NCBI GenBank assembly: GCA_964501655.1
Contig: CAZCTN010000010.1
Span: forward strand, 1-64,000
DNA from: JAAYJK01 sp964501655
GTDB taxonomy: Bacteria; Bacillota; Syntrophomonadia; Syntrophomonadales; Syntrophomonadaceae
Direction of reading: 5' to 3'
Length of the DNA stretch: 64,000 bases
Numbering within the stretch: the first letter of the stretch is position 1; each line of letters opens with the position of its first letter. The notes beneath the pieces are model-generated. The model was not told the DNA's origin. It did not search any database and worked only from the letters and a program-made list of their open reading frames with translations. Below, piece by piece: positions 58,201 through 64,000 of the stretch. The translations under genes were made by a program, and so were the position numbers.

Positions 58201-59708
58201 CCCGGAGCCAGAGCAAGCGAATAGGAATGAATCCTGCTGCTCACCCACTCATTGTGATAATTATAGTTTCCGGTATCAACCAGCACTCGGAAGGTTTCCT
58301 GCCCTTTGGCATGGCCGATAAAATTACCTGCCACCACCCCGGTTATCTTGCCAAAGCCCCTGCTGTTCAAATAACAGTCGCCTGGCTCACCATATCCGGC
58401 ACCTCCTACCGGCTTCCATACGTAACCATCGAAGAATATCCAGTCGCCTCCAATGGATTCATAACCAATCGGGTAATCCCCAGGTTCACCAGCACTTAAC
58501 CTGCCGCACTCCAGAACCGGCAACTGGCTGTAATTATACTGTCCCGGGGAAGGAATGCTGAAGCCTTCTCCCAGCACGTTTTCAAAAGTTTCTCCATTGT
58601 ATGCGCTGTACCAGTAGCGGGCATAGGGTTCAGAAGAACCGCTTTCCGGCGGAAACCCGCTTTCCTCTGCTTCGGTGAATCCGCCGATAACCAATTGCCT
58701 GTGCCCGTTATCAAATAAATCCCCTATGGCTACGGCCACATTCTCTATTTCACCACCGTACTGTACCGCCTGGGGTTGGGCCAGGCTAAAGCCTCCGTCC
58801 TGCCCTTTAAAGACCAGTACTTCACCCCGGCAGCTTACTATCAGATCATCAATATTGTCACCGGTTAAATCCCCGGCTTTCATGGACAGGAAGGTGGAGG
58901 GAACTGCATCATCTCCCAGTACATATATCTGGGGGTCGTTTATTATGATTCCATCCTGGATTTGGTATAGGGCAATATGGGGATGGCCCGACTGGGGAAT
59001 ATAGACGGCCAACTCGCTGTAGCCATCGTTGTCAAAATCCCCGGCAACCATAGTCATATAACTGTGTTGGTCAGCATAGGTGGTAATCAGGGCATTCTTG
59101 GTGTTGCCCGGCCACTGATAAGTCTCGCTGAAGATGGGAATAACCGGCAGGCCTTCTGAGCCGCCGCTGAAATCCGGAAAATCATTAAACTGGGTGGCTA
59201 CATCCAGCAGGGACAGGTACAGGCTGCTGGTGGTATGAAGATGATTTGCCCCTTCTTCCAGTCCTGTTTCTTCAACGTAATACATCTCAACTACGGCATG
59301 CTTTTTGCCGGCATCCACCGCATCCACCGCTACGGTCTGTACATAAAGTACATCGGCCTCGGTTTTAGCGGAATAATACTGGTCTCTCAAGTTCTCATCG
59401 CTAACTCCGTTATTATCGCCATAAACGCTTCTCTGTAAATAGGTCTTATCCTTGATTGTTCCCTGTTCGCTAACCTGCTGGGTTATAACATGCAGCATAT
59501 AACTCTCGGGAATCGAGTTTATTTCTACAGTTCTACTGCCATAAGGATGTTTTTCCGAACGCTCTTCATAGTTCTGTAGATCTTCACCACTGGTACTGAA
59601 TCCTAAATCGGTGAACACATCAGCGTTGGCTGCCGGTGTTGACCCCCAGGATAGGCCGGCCAGTATCATGAATATGGCCAGAACTACTGCATAAATCGAC
59701 TTTTTCAT
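52218..59708 (-). CDS. Giant SLH surface protein with FG-GAP, FN3, Ig-like and divergent InlB-type repeats
   Basis: 2496 residues. Signal peptide (about 1-29). FG-GAP/VCBS-like repeats (about 215-480) with calcium-type loops such as AGDFDNDGYSELAV and AGDLTGDNIDDLIV. A region to about 890 not recognised, with glycine-rich WRAGGGVAGATAGFIFEIGGGGG. An FN3 domain (about 905-1005), an Ig-like domain and two further Ig/MBG-like modules. Nine divergent InlB-type repeats of 80-90 residues (each with a G..V.A...G turn and a (E/A)W.(V/L)NG motif). A ZU5-like segment and three SLH domains at the end. Anchored to the cell wall, likely adhesive. The sensor kinase/regulator pair lies just upstream. Confidence 0.88.
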   Translation of the reverse strand: MKKSIYAVVLAIFMILAGLSWGSTPAANADVFTDLGFSTSGEDLQNYEERSEKHPYGSRTVEINSIPESYMLHVITQQVSEQGTIKDKTYLQRSVYGDNNGVSDENLRDQYYSAKTEADVLYVQTVAVDAVDAGKKHAVVEMYYVEETGLEEGANHLHTTSSLYLSLLDVATQFNDFPDFSGGSEGLPVIPIFSETYQWPGNTKNALITTYADQHSYMTMVAGDFDNDGYSELAVYIPQSGHPHIALYQIQDGIIINDPQIYVLGDDAVPSTFLSMKAGDLTGDNIDDLIVSCRGEVLVFKGQDGGFSLAQPQAVQYGGEIENVAVAIGDLFDNGHRQLVIGGFTEAEESGFPPESGSSEPYARYWYSAYNGETFENVLGEGFSIPSPGQYNYSQLPVLECGRLSAGEPGDYPIGYESIGGDWIFFDGYVWKPVGGAGYGEPGDCYLNSRGFGKITGVVAGNFIGHAKGQETFRVLVDTGNYNYHNEWVSSRIHSYSLALAPGNLLNTDGLTNSGTVVYGNFNSDDYYGRDTSCAAMATPNMDEDTIIIKYLGHDLQYSYPTILAALASPPYFEDLAHLDGGDSYIGCSATEITSGEGSSSEVHGNVTVTAGAYISLQQEINIIFNWSQVEASQELTASYAWDYSREKEVSTAITYGTFGGQDSVAVYTIPMDVYKYQIWVPGKEGASGSWQPMNHCFPYPVAYVVISADKYNHIASREHGLPRIGGELFTHTLGQPETYPGSSEEMFNVQDLVEYDLFTTVGYGDAYTAQSIEISESETNSHTFSASLAWRAGGGVAGATAGFIFEIGGGGGWATTTINNVGYTGTILNMPGEAEDYGYSYAYKLAAYPYESVSQNFPVVYYAVQEVRRPPLLPQNFEMQNSTENSITLSWENVDPNVSGFQLYRYYDFEGDLAGYYKVGDVLPVGTTTYTDTDLQPYTHYTYRIQSVGKPYGWGQTASVLGPALTARTNPVSDAPVIVQQPESVEVAAGSTAVFQVIAQPAPNASVADRIFYRWQRYVDGKWQLVQDASDSLWSITGVKEGDAGRYRCAVSQYVGSAPITVYSNPVNLKVDKNNLEVKLSLDPVIDHGDMGTQLALKAELNNADMVISPTGKVNFLITYYAEPLEGENEGDPFSYREPVFTTEEVPLIGNKLAQVPNWTPAGYGSYDITAVYLGDDNYHKSISATRGFTCADSSSASAVGLRITGIENNTLTYGDEVILGASVFRNGQVDSLLADEVEFTVSDPEGLLVSKSSGSSPKWLLTAQKAGSYTLVARNTGVPSLQVSKNIEVYPAQISLAVKEQVIYQGNPPQPFELELSAGEMKLDDSLNSSFQVEYECTADENSLPGNYNIFVTGISGASLGNYEILEMENGRVIVEGPKYNVKFHGVSNGKVTALVNGWNMKDENFSTGYDIAQGASIRFNAIPDPGYRVEKWVINGFTKMKEGSESEYDTSLYSTIASLGAHITAEVFFVPDLCEISFSSGDNGTLQGRVGNVEIGSGAVLPSQTVVSFQAQPDQGYMVKEWKVNNAPVSDNSSPTYYHTVTQNTDIKVFFTPAEYVALNYSAVGNGQVAAENPDGSALDNGCLLLKGSEVIFTAVPQDDNSMIKEWIVNGQVVQGNSRVYTARNIQEALEVQVVFIDAITYKVEFGAIGYGEGVLSAQVDGVEIKSGDQVKGYSDINFTAYPPEGCRVKQWKLGSTVIQDEQGLPLSSTSYTLEELKASVTVTVAFESTDTYQVDYRVAETAEGENGDLKARMIYSGASSDYSSGDDIIAGSKLVLTAIPDAGYTVSAWTVDGTAITGTDAVYTIESVQANYEITVEFAPGDNPLSFAAVGNGSVNAETGDGDIISGTPVADGTQVTFTAIPESGFQVREWRLNGEWAEDNSNSYTLIANNGGYVEVEFEREYYTLILGENLLASVEGYDLQGSSVQGDKTVTVTAVPPAGYLLHAWYRDGALIDGEQGDSYTLVMEQDTEITAQFQLQYYSLTFTADSHGSIKATADGSQISSGTDQPGGCELIFQAQPEEGFRVKAWYRGLEQVRGEKINGGMDETYTIPALSQPEYIRVYFEEIPDEPLEYLVSFSAGNGGNISAKADGQVISSGAWVPAGSRVVFTAQPDSGKIVQAWSGVVNGTLADNKLTFIIDSLASDEEVLVSFTNSGSSTPAGGGGGSALAPSPAVSSSGEASVTPSAGGVISLGSEAAINIPASALQGNSRVTVKITKTDTAPIQPSGFMLLGQVYEMTVGGQSSYTFNKPVTLTFSFDPLQLPAGVSPSVYYYDAAESRWVELPGTVSGNTISVTVDHFTVFALMAMLENPAAPEGKKTELNDISHHWAREQIEKLVAQGSVSGYPDGSFRPEQSITRAEFAAILVKALNLKNAGNNGKVFSDTAGHWAEDSIAAAQSWGIVSGYDQEHFGPEDNITREQMAVMASKALQIGQVSGPTSFKDDAQISSWAQSSVTAAVNNGIISGYPDNSFQPQGNATRAQAVTVIANMLK

Positions 59709-60055
59709 CTATTCTCCCGCCCTCTCGATAAATTGCCCTGAATAAACTTTCTGCCGTATGGCATAAATATGGTAATTATAAGCATAGCAAAGCCATCTTA
59801 AATTTTCTTAATTGCGGGAAATGGGTAATTAATTGCATTAATTGGGATTATACCGGACATTAGGAACCCTGGTTCCTTGCCGCTGACTACCGTCATTTTT
59901 TTCAATTGCCGGTAAATTTCCTACAATTAACTGCATGAATAGCCCGGGAAGCTTTCTTTTTACTGTTCCGGGAGACCTGGCTGAAGGCCAATAAATTCCC
60001 CTTACAGTCAAATCATCATGTAAATCTCCTACTTTAATCCCACAGGACTATAGTA
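59709..60055. other. Regulatory intergenic stretch before the giant SLH gene
   Basis: 347 bp with no reading frame. It contains several TTAATTG heptamers (59809-59850) and an inverted CAATTAA near 59925, plus a small AGGAACC/GGTTCCT hairpin near 59861. The repeats may bind the adjacent response regulator; inferred from clustering only. Confidence 0.4.
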
Positions 60056-61195
60056 TTATTTTCTCCGAATGGTGTTGTAATAGCGAGTATATTGGGGGGG
60101 AGGGGGTTCATCCAGCTCACTCTTGAGCATGCGGGAATATTGTCGATAAACCAAGATAAACTCTTCCTTCTGCTTGTTTCTTATATACAGGTCCAGGAGG
60201 CCGGTGTGGCCCTCATCCGACAGAGGGTTGCGGGAGATAAGATCAAGCAAGACCTTTTCCGCATCCCTATATCGTCCACTGCTGTTATACACTACCGCCA
60301 GCCCCAAAGCTATACGTTGGTATTCCAAATCCACTGCAGCCGAACTCTGCTCTGCCCACGGCCTGGCCACATCCTGCAGGTAGCGGCCCTTGCTCAAGCC
60401 CAGTGCCGCTTCAGCTTCCCCGGCATTAGCAGAGTTTATCAATGGATTCTGCCGGGCAAAATTCATAAAATCTATATAGTCGCAGATGCCCGGGGTTATT
60501 TCCAGTGCCAGGTCATTCTTAAGAATTAACCATTCGCCGGCAGGATCGATAGATTGCAGCAATTGACGCAGTTTATGGATAGTTACATATAGATTGTTGG
60601 CGGTCTTCCTATCATCTTTTCCCTCAAACAGGGCTGCCAGCAATTCATGGTGAGTTATGGATTCACCGCAGCGGTCAATTAAATACATTAATAACTCTTT
60701 TACCCGGCGGGTTCCCCATTTGATGGTTTCCTTCCGCTCTGAAACGCTCAGCTGAAATCGCCCGAAGCATTGAATATGGACGGTATTTTTTTTCACCGGC
60801 GGTTTTTCCTGAAGCAGGTGAAGCTGCTCCCGCAGCTGTTTCAGCGTGCTGTCCAAACGAAATTCTTTTAGGGGTTTCAACAGGTAATCCAGGGGATGGA
60901 CCTGAAAAGAATCCAGGGCGTAGGAGCTGTAGGCAGTAAGAAAGACAATCTCCAGTTCCGGCTTTAGAGCCAGCAATCTCACAGCGGTTTCGATTCCATT
61001 GAGTTTCGGCATGTCCATATCCAGAAAAACCGCCTCCGGAATGGACTCCCTGTCGGCCAGGCGCATTTCCATATACTCAATGGCCTGGATAGGATGGAGA
61101 AATGCCGCCAGCACCTCTACATCAGGGTATCTGCTCAGCATATAGCCCATTTCATCCAGTACGTGTTGTTCATCATCAACCAGCATGATTTTCAT
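60056..61195 (-). CDS. Response regulator with SARP/BTAD-type output domain
   Basis: 379 residues. Receiver domain (1-120): acidic pair in LVDDEQ, phospho-acceptor Asp in AVFLDMDMPKLNG, Lys in DYLLKPLKEF. A winged-helix DNA-binding domain (about 140-235, with RRVKELLMYLIDRCGESITHHELLAALF) precedes a bacterial transcriptional activation (BTAD) domain of helical repeats (about 240-375). This is the SARP-like class of activators. The gene overlaps the kinase gene by 20 nt, so the two are coupled. The giant SLH gene lies next downstream and is a candidate target. Confidence 0.9.
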   Translation of the reverse strand: MKIMLVDDEQHVLDEMGYMLSRYPDVEVLAAFLHPIQAIEYMEMRLADRESIPEAVFLDMDMPKLNGIETAVRLLALKPELEIVFLTAYSSYALDSFQVHPLDYLLKPLKEFRLDSTLKQLREQLHLLQEKPPVKKNTVHIQCFGRFQLSVSERKETIKWGTRRVKELLMYLIDRCGESITHHELLAALFEGKDDRKTANNLYVTIHKLRQLLQSIDPAGEWLILKNDLALEITPGICDYIDFMNFARQNPLINSANAGEAEAALGLSKGRYLQDVARPWAEQSSAAVDLEYQRIALGLAVVYNSSGRYRDAEKVLLDLISRNPLSDEGHTGLLDLYIRNKQKEEFILVYRQYSRMLKSELDEPPPPQYTRYYNTIRRK

Positions 61196-63017
61196 GGTTG
61201 GTCACCTCCTTGAAGGGAATCTCCAGGTATACTTCACAACCACCGCCGGCCGGAAAATAATATTTTAAGCCTGTGCCGTAGAGTTTGGCCAGACGCCGGT
61301 TTATATTTTCGATAGCTATTCCCAGACCAACCTTGTCCTGGTGGTTTCCTGGTTTAAAACCCAGACCGTTATCTGTCACCCCTATTCTCACCATCCTATT
61401 CCTGCGTCTGGTATATACTGTGACCCTGCCCCCTTCTTCCTTGCCTCGCAGCCCGTGGACCAGAGCATTTTCCACCAGGGGCTGCAGGGTAAGAGGAGGA
61501 ATCAGGAAATGGTCGGCTTCCAGCTGGTACTGTACCTGAATCCTTTCCCCAAATCGCGCTTGCTCCAGTTTAACATAGGTCTGTACTATTTCCATTTCCT
61601 GTTCTATAGAAATGAAATCCATATCGCTATAAGAATATCGTCCCCGCAGGTAATCACTGAAGTCAATCAGCAATTCACGGGACTGCTCGGGATCATGGCG
61701 TGAAGTGGAGATTATTGCCGACAAGGCGTTATGAATGAAATGAGGGCGAATCTGACCCTTCAAAGCGGCCATCTCCACTTGCTGGGCTGACTTATATTCC
61801 CGGGCTAGAATCGTACACTGCACCAGAATCAATATCCCAAAACCCAGTCCGCTGCCGGCAAATATATAATAGAAAGGCAATATCTGACCACTGAAATAAC
61901 TGACTGGAATCAGAGCTATAACACAGCTCAGAAGCAAGAGCAGCACCCCAGATCCGGGGCGTTTTTCCAACACTGCTTGCAACAGCATTATAGCCGTGGC
62001 AACAATAATCAACACCATAATCCCATCCAAAATATAGGCCAGCTCAGATACATAATCCGGAGCAATCCATACCGCTGCTATAAGACCCAGGCTGTAGATG
62101 AGCAAGGAAGGCAGGAACCAGCGCGGAAAGGAAGCCGGATAGAGTGCAGCTATGGAAGCAGGAACCAGAAACTGTATCCCGTAGGCGGCAGAATAATCAA
62201 GCTGATTAAGAACTCTCACCGGTAATTGCGGCCAAAGATCGGCTACCAGGATCTCTTGAACAATCAGCACCCGAATCAAGGTAAAAATACCGAAAACACA
62301 TAAAATCAACAAGGCTTTTTCCCGGGGCAGAATTAACCAGAAAATCAGCAGAAGCAGACTGAGAGCCAGCAGTGCCCCGACAGAAAGATGATTAATTATG
62401 GAGACAAGGCCCTCGAAACGATCCAGGGCTTCATAATTACCCAATACCACCGGCCATTGTGCCAGGCCCCGGTCATCGTAAATATTGGAAGTCTGCAGAA
62501 TAATCTCGAAGCTGCTTTGATCATTGTTTATAGGCGAGGTCTGAAATCGGTAATTTGCTATAGCCGCCCATTCATTGTCCCCTGCTTGCCCATTGGCGGC
62601 AATGAGGCGGCCGTCCGCATAAAGACGGTAAGCTGAATCCAGCTTGCCCACCCGGATGCCTAAATCCTCTTCACCAGGAGCATTAAGCACCTTAATCCTG
62701 TAGGTAGCAAGATTCCATGCCGAGGGGGGCTGACCTTCAACATCCTTATTATAGGAATGGGATGGCAAGGTAATCATCTGCCCTTTATCCGAAATGCTGT
62801 TTATGTCTTCTGCGTCTATCAACCTGTCGGGATATATTTCCCAGTCACCCATCATTTGAAACCAGGGATAGGTCTCTTCATCCCAATCCTGGAGATCCAA
62901 AACCCCATCAACTACTGCTGGTGCCGAATATTGGGCAGATTTTAAACCCAGGAGTAATAATATAAGCACCGCCGGAAGCAGCAATAATATAATCCTTAAG
63001 CTCCGATCTTGATTCAT
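61176..63017 (-). CDS. 7TM-type sensor histidine kinase, LytS-like
   Basis: 613 residues. N-terminal membrane segment, an extracytoplasmic jelly-roll-like sensor region (about 40-190), seven clustered membrane helices (about 205-400, 7TMR-DISM type), then a His-kinase domain with the phospho-acceptor in QIRPHFIHNALSAI and an ATPase domain with PLVENALVHGL and TDNGLGF. In 7TMR-DISM proteins the jelly-roll part often senses carbohydrates. Partner of the regulator encoded immediately downstream. A terminator lies about 130 nt upstream of its start, in the leader. Confidence 0.92.
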   Translation of the reverse strand: MNQDRSLRIILLLLPAVLILLLLGLKSAQYSAPAVVDGVLDLQDWDEETYPWFQMMGDWEIYPDRLIDAEDINSISDKGQMITLPSHSYNKDVEGQPPSAWNLATYRIKVLNAPGEEDLGIRVGKLDSAYRLYADGRLIAANGQAGDNEWAAIANYRFQTSPINNDQSSFEIILQTSNIYDDRGLAQWPVVLGNYEALDRFEGLVSIINHLSVGALLALSLLLLIFWLILPREKALLILCVFGIFTLIRVLIVQEILVADLWPQLPVRVLNQLDYSAAYGIQFLVPASIAALYPASFPRWFLPSLLIYSLGLIAAVWIAPDYVSELAYILDGIMVLIIVATAIMLLQAVLEKRPGSGVLLLLLSCVIALIPVSYFSGQILPFYYIFAGSGLGFGILILVQCTILAREYKSAQQVEMAALKGQIRPHFIHNALSAIISTSRHDPEQSRELLIDFSDYLRGRYSYSDMDFISIEQEMEIVQTYVKLEQARFGERIQVQYQLEADHFLIPPLTLQPLVENALVHGLRGKEEGGRVTVYTRRRNRMVRIGVTDNGLGFKPGNHQDKVGLGIAIENINRRLAKLYGTGLKYYFPAGGGCEVYLEIPFKEVTNHENHAG

Positions 63018-63147
63018 ATCTTCAGCCCCGTTCTGCCTTCAATACCATATTTATCTGATTTTTCGACTCTGCTGCCTGATAATCCTGTAATACAGGTGTT
63101 TTTCTTATGACAAACAGCAGAAGATTCTTGTTCTCTTGATTTGCATG

Positions 63148-63190
63148 AAAAAACCCCGCCATTAATGTCTTTAATTAAACGGGGTTTTGA
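63148..63190 (-). terminator. Terminator upstream of the sensor kinase gene
   Basis: AAAACCCCG (63152-63160) with CGGGGTTTT (63182-63190) around a 21-nt loop; TTTTTT follows on the minus strand. It may end the 63.35-kb gene transcript or attenuate the kinase gene. Confidence 0.75.
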
Positions 63191-63269
63191 AATAACTCAA
63201 GTATGATCTTTTTATATGGAATGGCATCTGCCTGTCATTTCCTTTATCAATACCTATATATCATCGCTT

Positions 63270-63330
63270 CTTAGATATGCCAGGGATAGCCCCCGGGTTT
63301 ATAGCTTCCACTAATATTGTTTTTTACAGC
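63270..63330 (-). other. Partial match to the RNA leader family
   Basis: On the minus strand GGAAGCTATAAACCCGGGGG, matching the conserved GGAAGCYATAAYCC block of the 32-kb and 33.5-kb RNA leaders. A terminator follows further downstream at 63148-63190. The UGGGC hairpin and the GAGAC partner are not visible, so this may be a diverged or partial copy. Confidence 0.3.
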
Positions 63331-63347
63331 ATCATGTCCCGGCCGAT

Positions 63348-63977
63348 CTATTCAACCACGGCTTTTAGGAGCAAGCTGCTGGAAAAGCCATCCCCGGTCA
63401 GTATCTCCAGTTGATTTACTCCGCTTATATCAAAGGTGAATTCTTTGGTCTTATCCTGAGCGGTAAGGTTGGTAGTCTTTCCTATGGATTTGCCGTCAGC
63501 CATAACACTTAGGGCTCCGCCTCTTTCAGCACCGATCAAAGTCTGATCATAACCGGCAGTGATGGTAAGCTTGGTGTATTTACCCTGCAAATCCCACTTG
63601 GCCCAGGCGGTATCTCTGAACCACAGGGCGTCGGTATACTCAATCCGATCAATAATGGGAGACTTTTTCTCTATATTATAGGTAGTAATTGGAGTAACTT
63701 TAGTTAAATCAACTATTACAGCTCCGATATATATGGAGTTGGTAGCTCCATCCCAGGTTACGGGTTGGCCCAGAGACTCAGTCAGCCAGCGCAGGGGAAC
63801 ATAAGTGCTGCCGTTGACAATAAAGCCCTGCTGATCAGCCGGCGGTGATTGTTTTATTCCATTAAAATAGTAATTCAGCTGTACCCGGCTGATTACTTCA
63901 TTAGCCGCCACAGCTACCCCGGAGAACAACACCGCTCCAATAATAAAACCGGCAATAAAAGATTGATACTTTTTCAT
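63348..63977 (-). CDS. Secreted stalk-domain protein with C-terminal NPCBM-like region
   Basis: 209 residues. Signal peptide (about 1-25, ending GVAVAA). A copper-amine-oxidase N-terminal-like region with STYVPLRWLTESLGQPVTWDG (about 55-80). The C-terminal 100 residues resemble the beta-sandwich seen after this domain in secreted clostridial proteins (WDLQGKYTKLTITAGYDQ, FTFDISGVNQLEILTG), an NPCBM-like fold by pattern. Function is not known; probably envelope-associated. The start is the ATG at 63977, 6 nt after GGAGGAG; a TTG at 63983 is not favoured. It precedes the sensor kinase gene, separated by a terminator. Confidence 0.8.
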   Translation of the reverse strand: MKKYQSFIAGFIIGAVLFSGVAVAANEVISRVQLNYYFNGIKQSPPADQQGFIVNGSTYVPLRWLTESLGQPVTWDGATNSIYIGAVIVDLTKVTPITTYNIEKKSPIIDRIEYTDALWFRDTAWAKWDLQGKYTKLTITAGYDQTLIGAERGGALSVMADGKSIGKTTNLTAQDKTKEFTFDISGVNQLEILTGDGFSSSLLLKAVVE

Positions 63978-64000
63978 TTCCAACTCCTCCTCATGTGCTA

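Overview
The window looks like a chromosomal segment of an endospore-forming, anaerobic member of the Bacillota (Clostridia), most like the Syntrophomonadales. That placement is an inference. It rests on S-layer-homology (SLH) surface proteins, copper-amine-oxidase-type stalk domains, a YheC/YheD spore-coat ATP-grasp protein, strong GGAGG ribosome sites with many GTG/TTG starts, a PAS/sigma-54 activator beside a thiolase, and a probable selenoprotein. No rRNA, tRNA, CRISPR array or phage was seen. Two 100-N assembly gaps each fall inside a tandem repeat of a surface-protein gene.

Layout. 98-4.8 kb: a minus-strand cluster with a PadR regulator, a MoxR ATPase and its VWA partner, a flavin-binding split-barrel protein, and a protein joining a likely ADP-ribosyltransferase fold to an HD phosphohydrolase. 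5-10 kb: a YheC/D protein, a membrane acyltransferase, a cysteine-desulfurase-like enzyme and a DsrE protein. 10.2-14 kb: a thiolase with a near-consensus sigma-54 promoter, next to a PAS-PAS-AAA-Fis activator. 14-22.4 kb: stalk protein, metallophosphoesterase, RluA pseudouridine synthase, HtpX, a REP-associated transposase (RAYT), a MarR/MATE efflux pair and an HD protein. 22.6-27 kb: pyruvate carboxylase and an unrecognised gene. 27-33.5 kb: a large vWA/MBG/SLH surface protein and an ADP-ribosylglycohydrolase, each preceded by a copy of the same unidentified structured RNA leader. 33.6-39.7 kb: a zinc-motif propeller-like protein, an OmpR/histidine-kinase pair, a DUF2680 protein and a GntR-ABC operon with paired operators. 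40-46.7 kb: carB without carA, a stalk protein with an acidic tail, and a trpDCF operon whose leader carries an eleven-triplet TRAP-type binding site and an attenuator. 47-64 kb: mainly cell surface (carbohydrate-binding SLH protein, LPXTG protein with a GQNQ tandem repeat, a 2496-residue SLH protein) plus a HesB-like selenoprotein with a SECIS-like hairpin, and a 7TM sensor kinase with a response regulator carrying a SARP-like output domain.

Cross-cutting feature: at least eleven copies or half copies of GGGGAC-type palindromes are scattered between genes. They flank the RAYT transposase, act as apparent terminators, and in one case supply the last ~26 codons of a histidine kinase. The strongest leads are the RNA leader family, the HesB selenoprotein, the TRAP-type trp leader, the sigma-54/thiolase pairing, and the REP/RAYT system.
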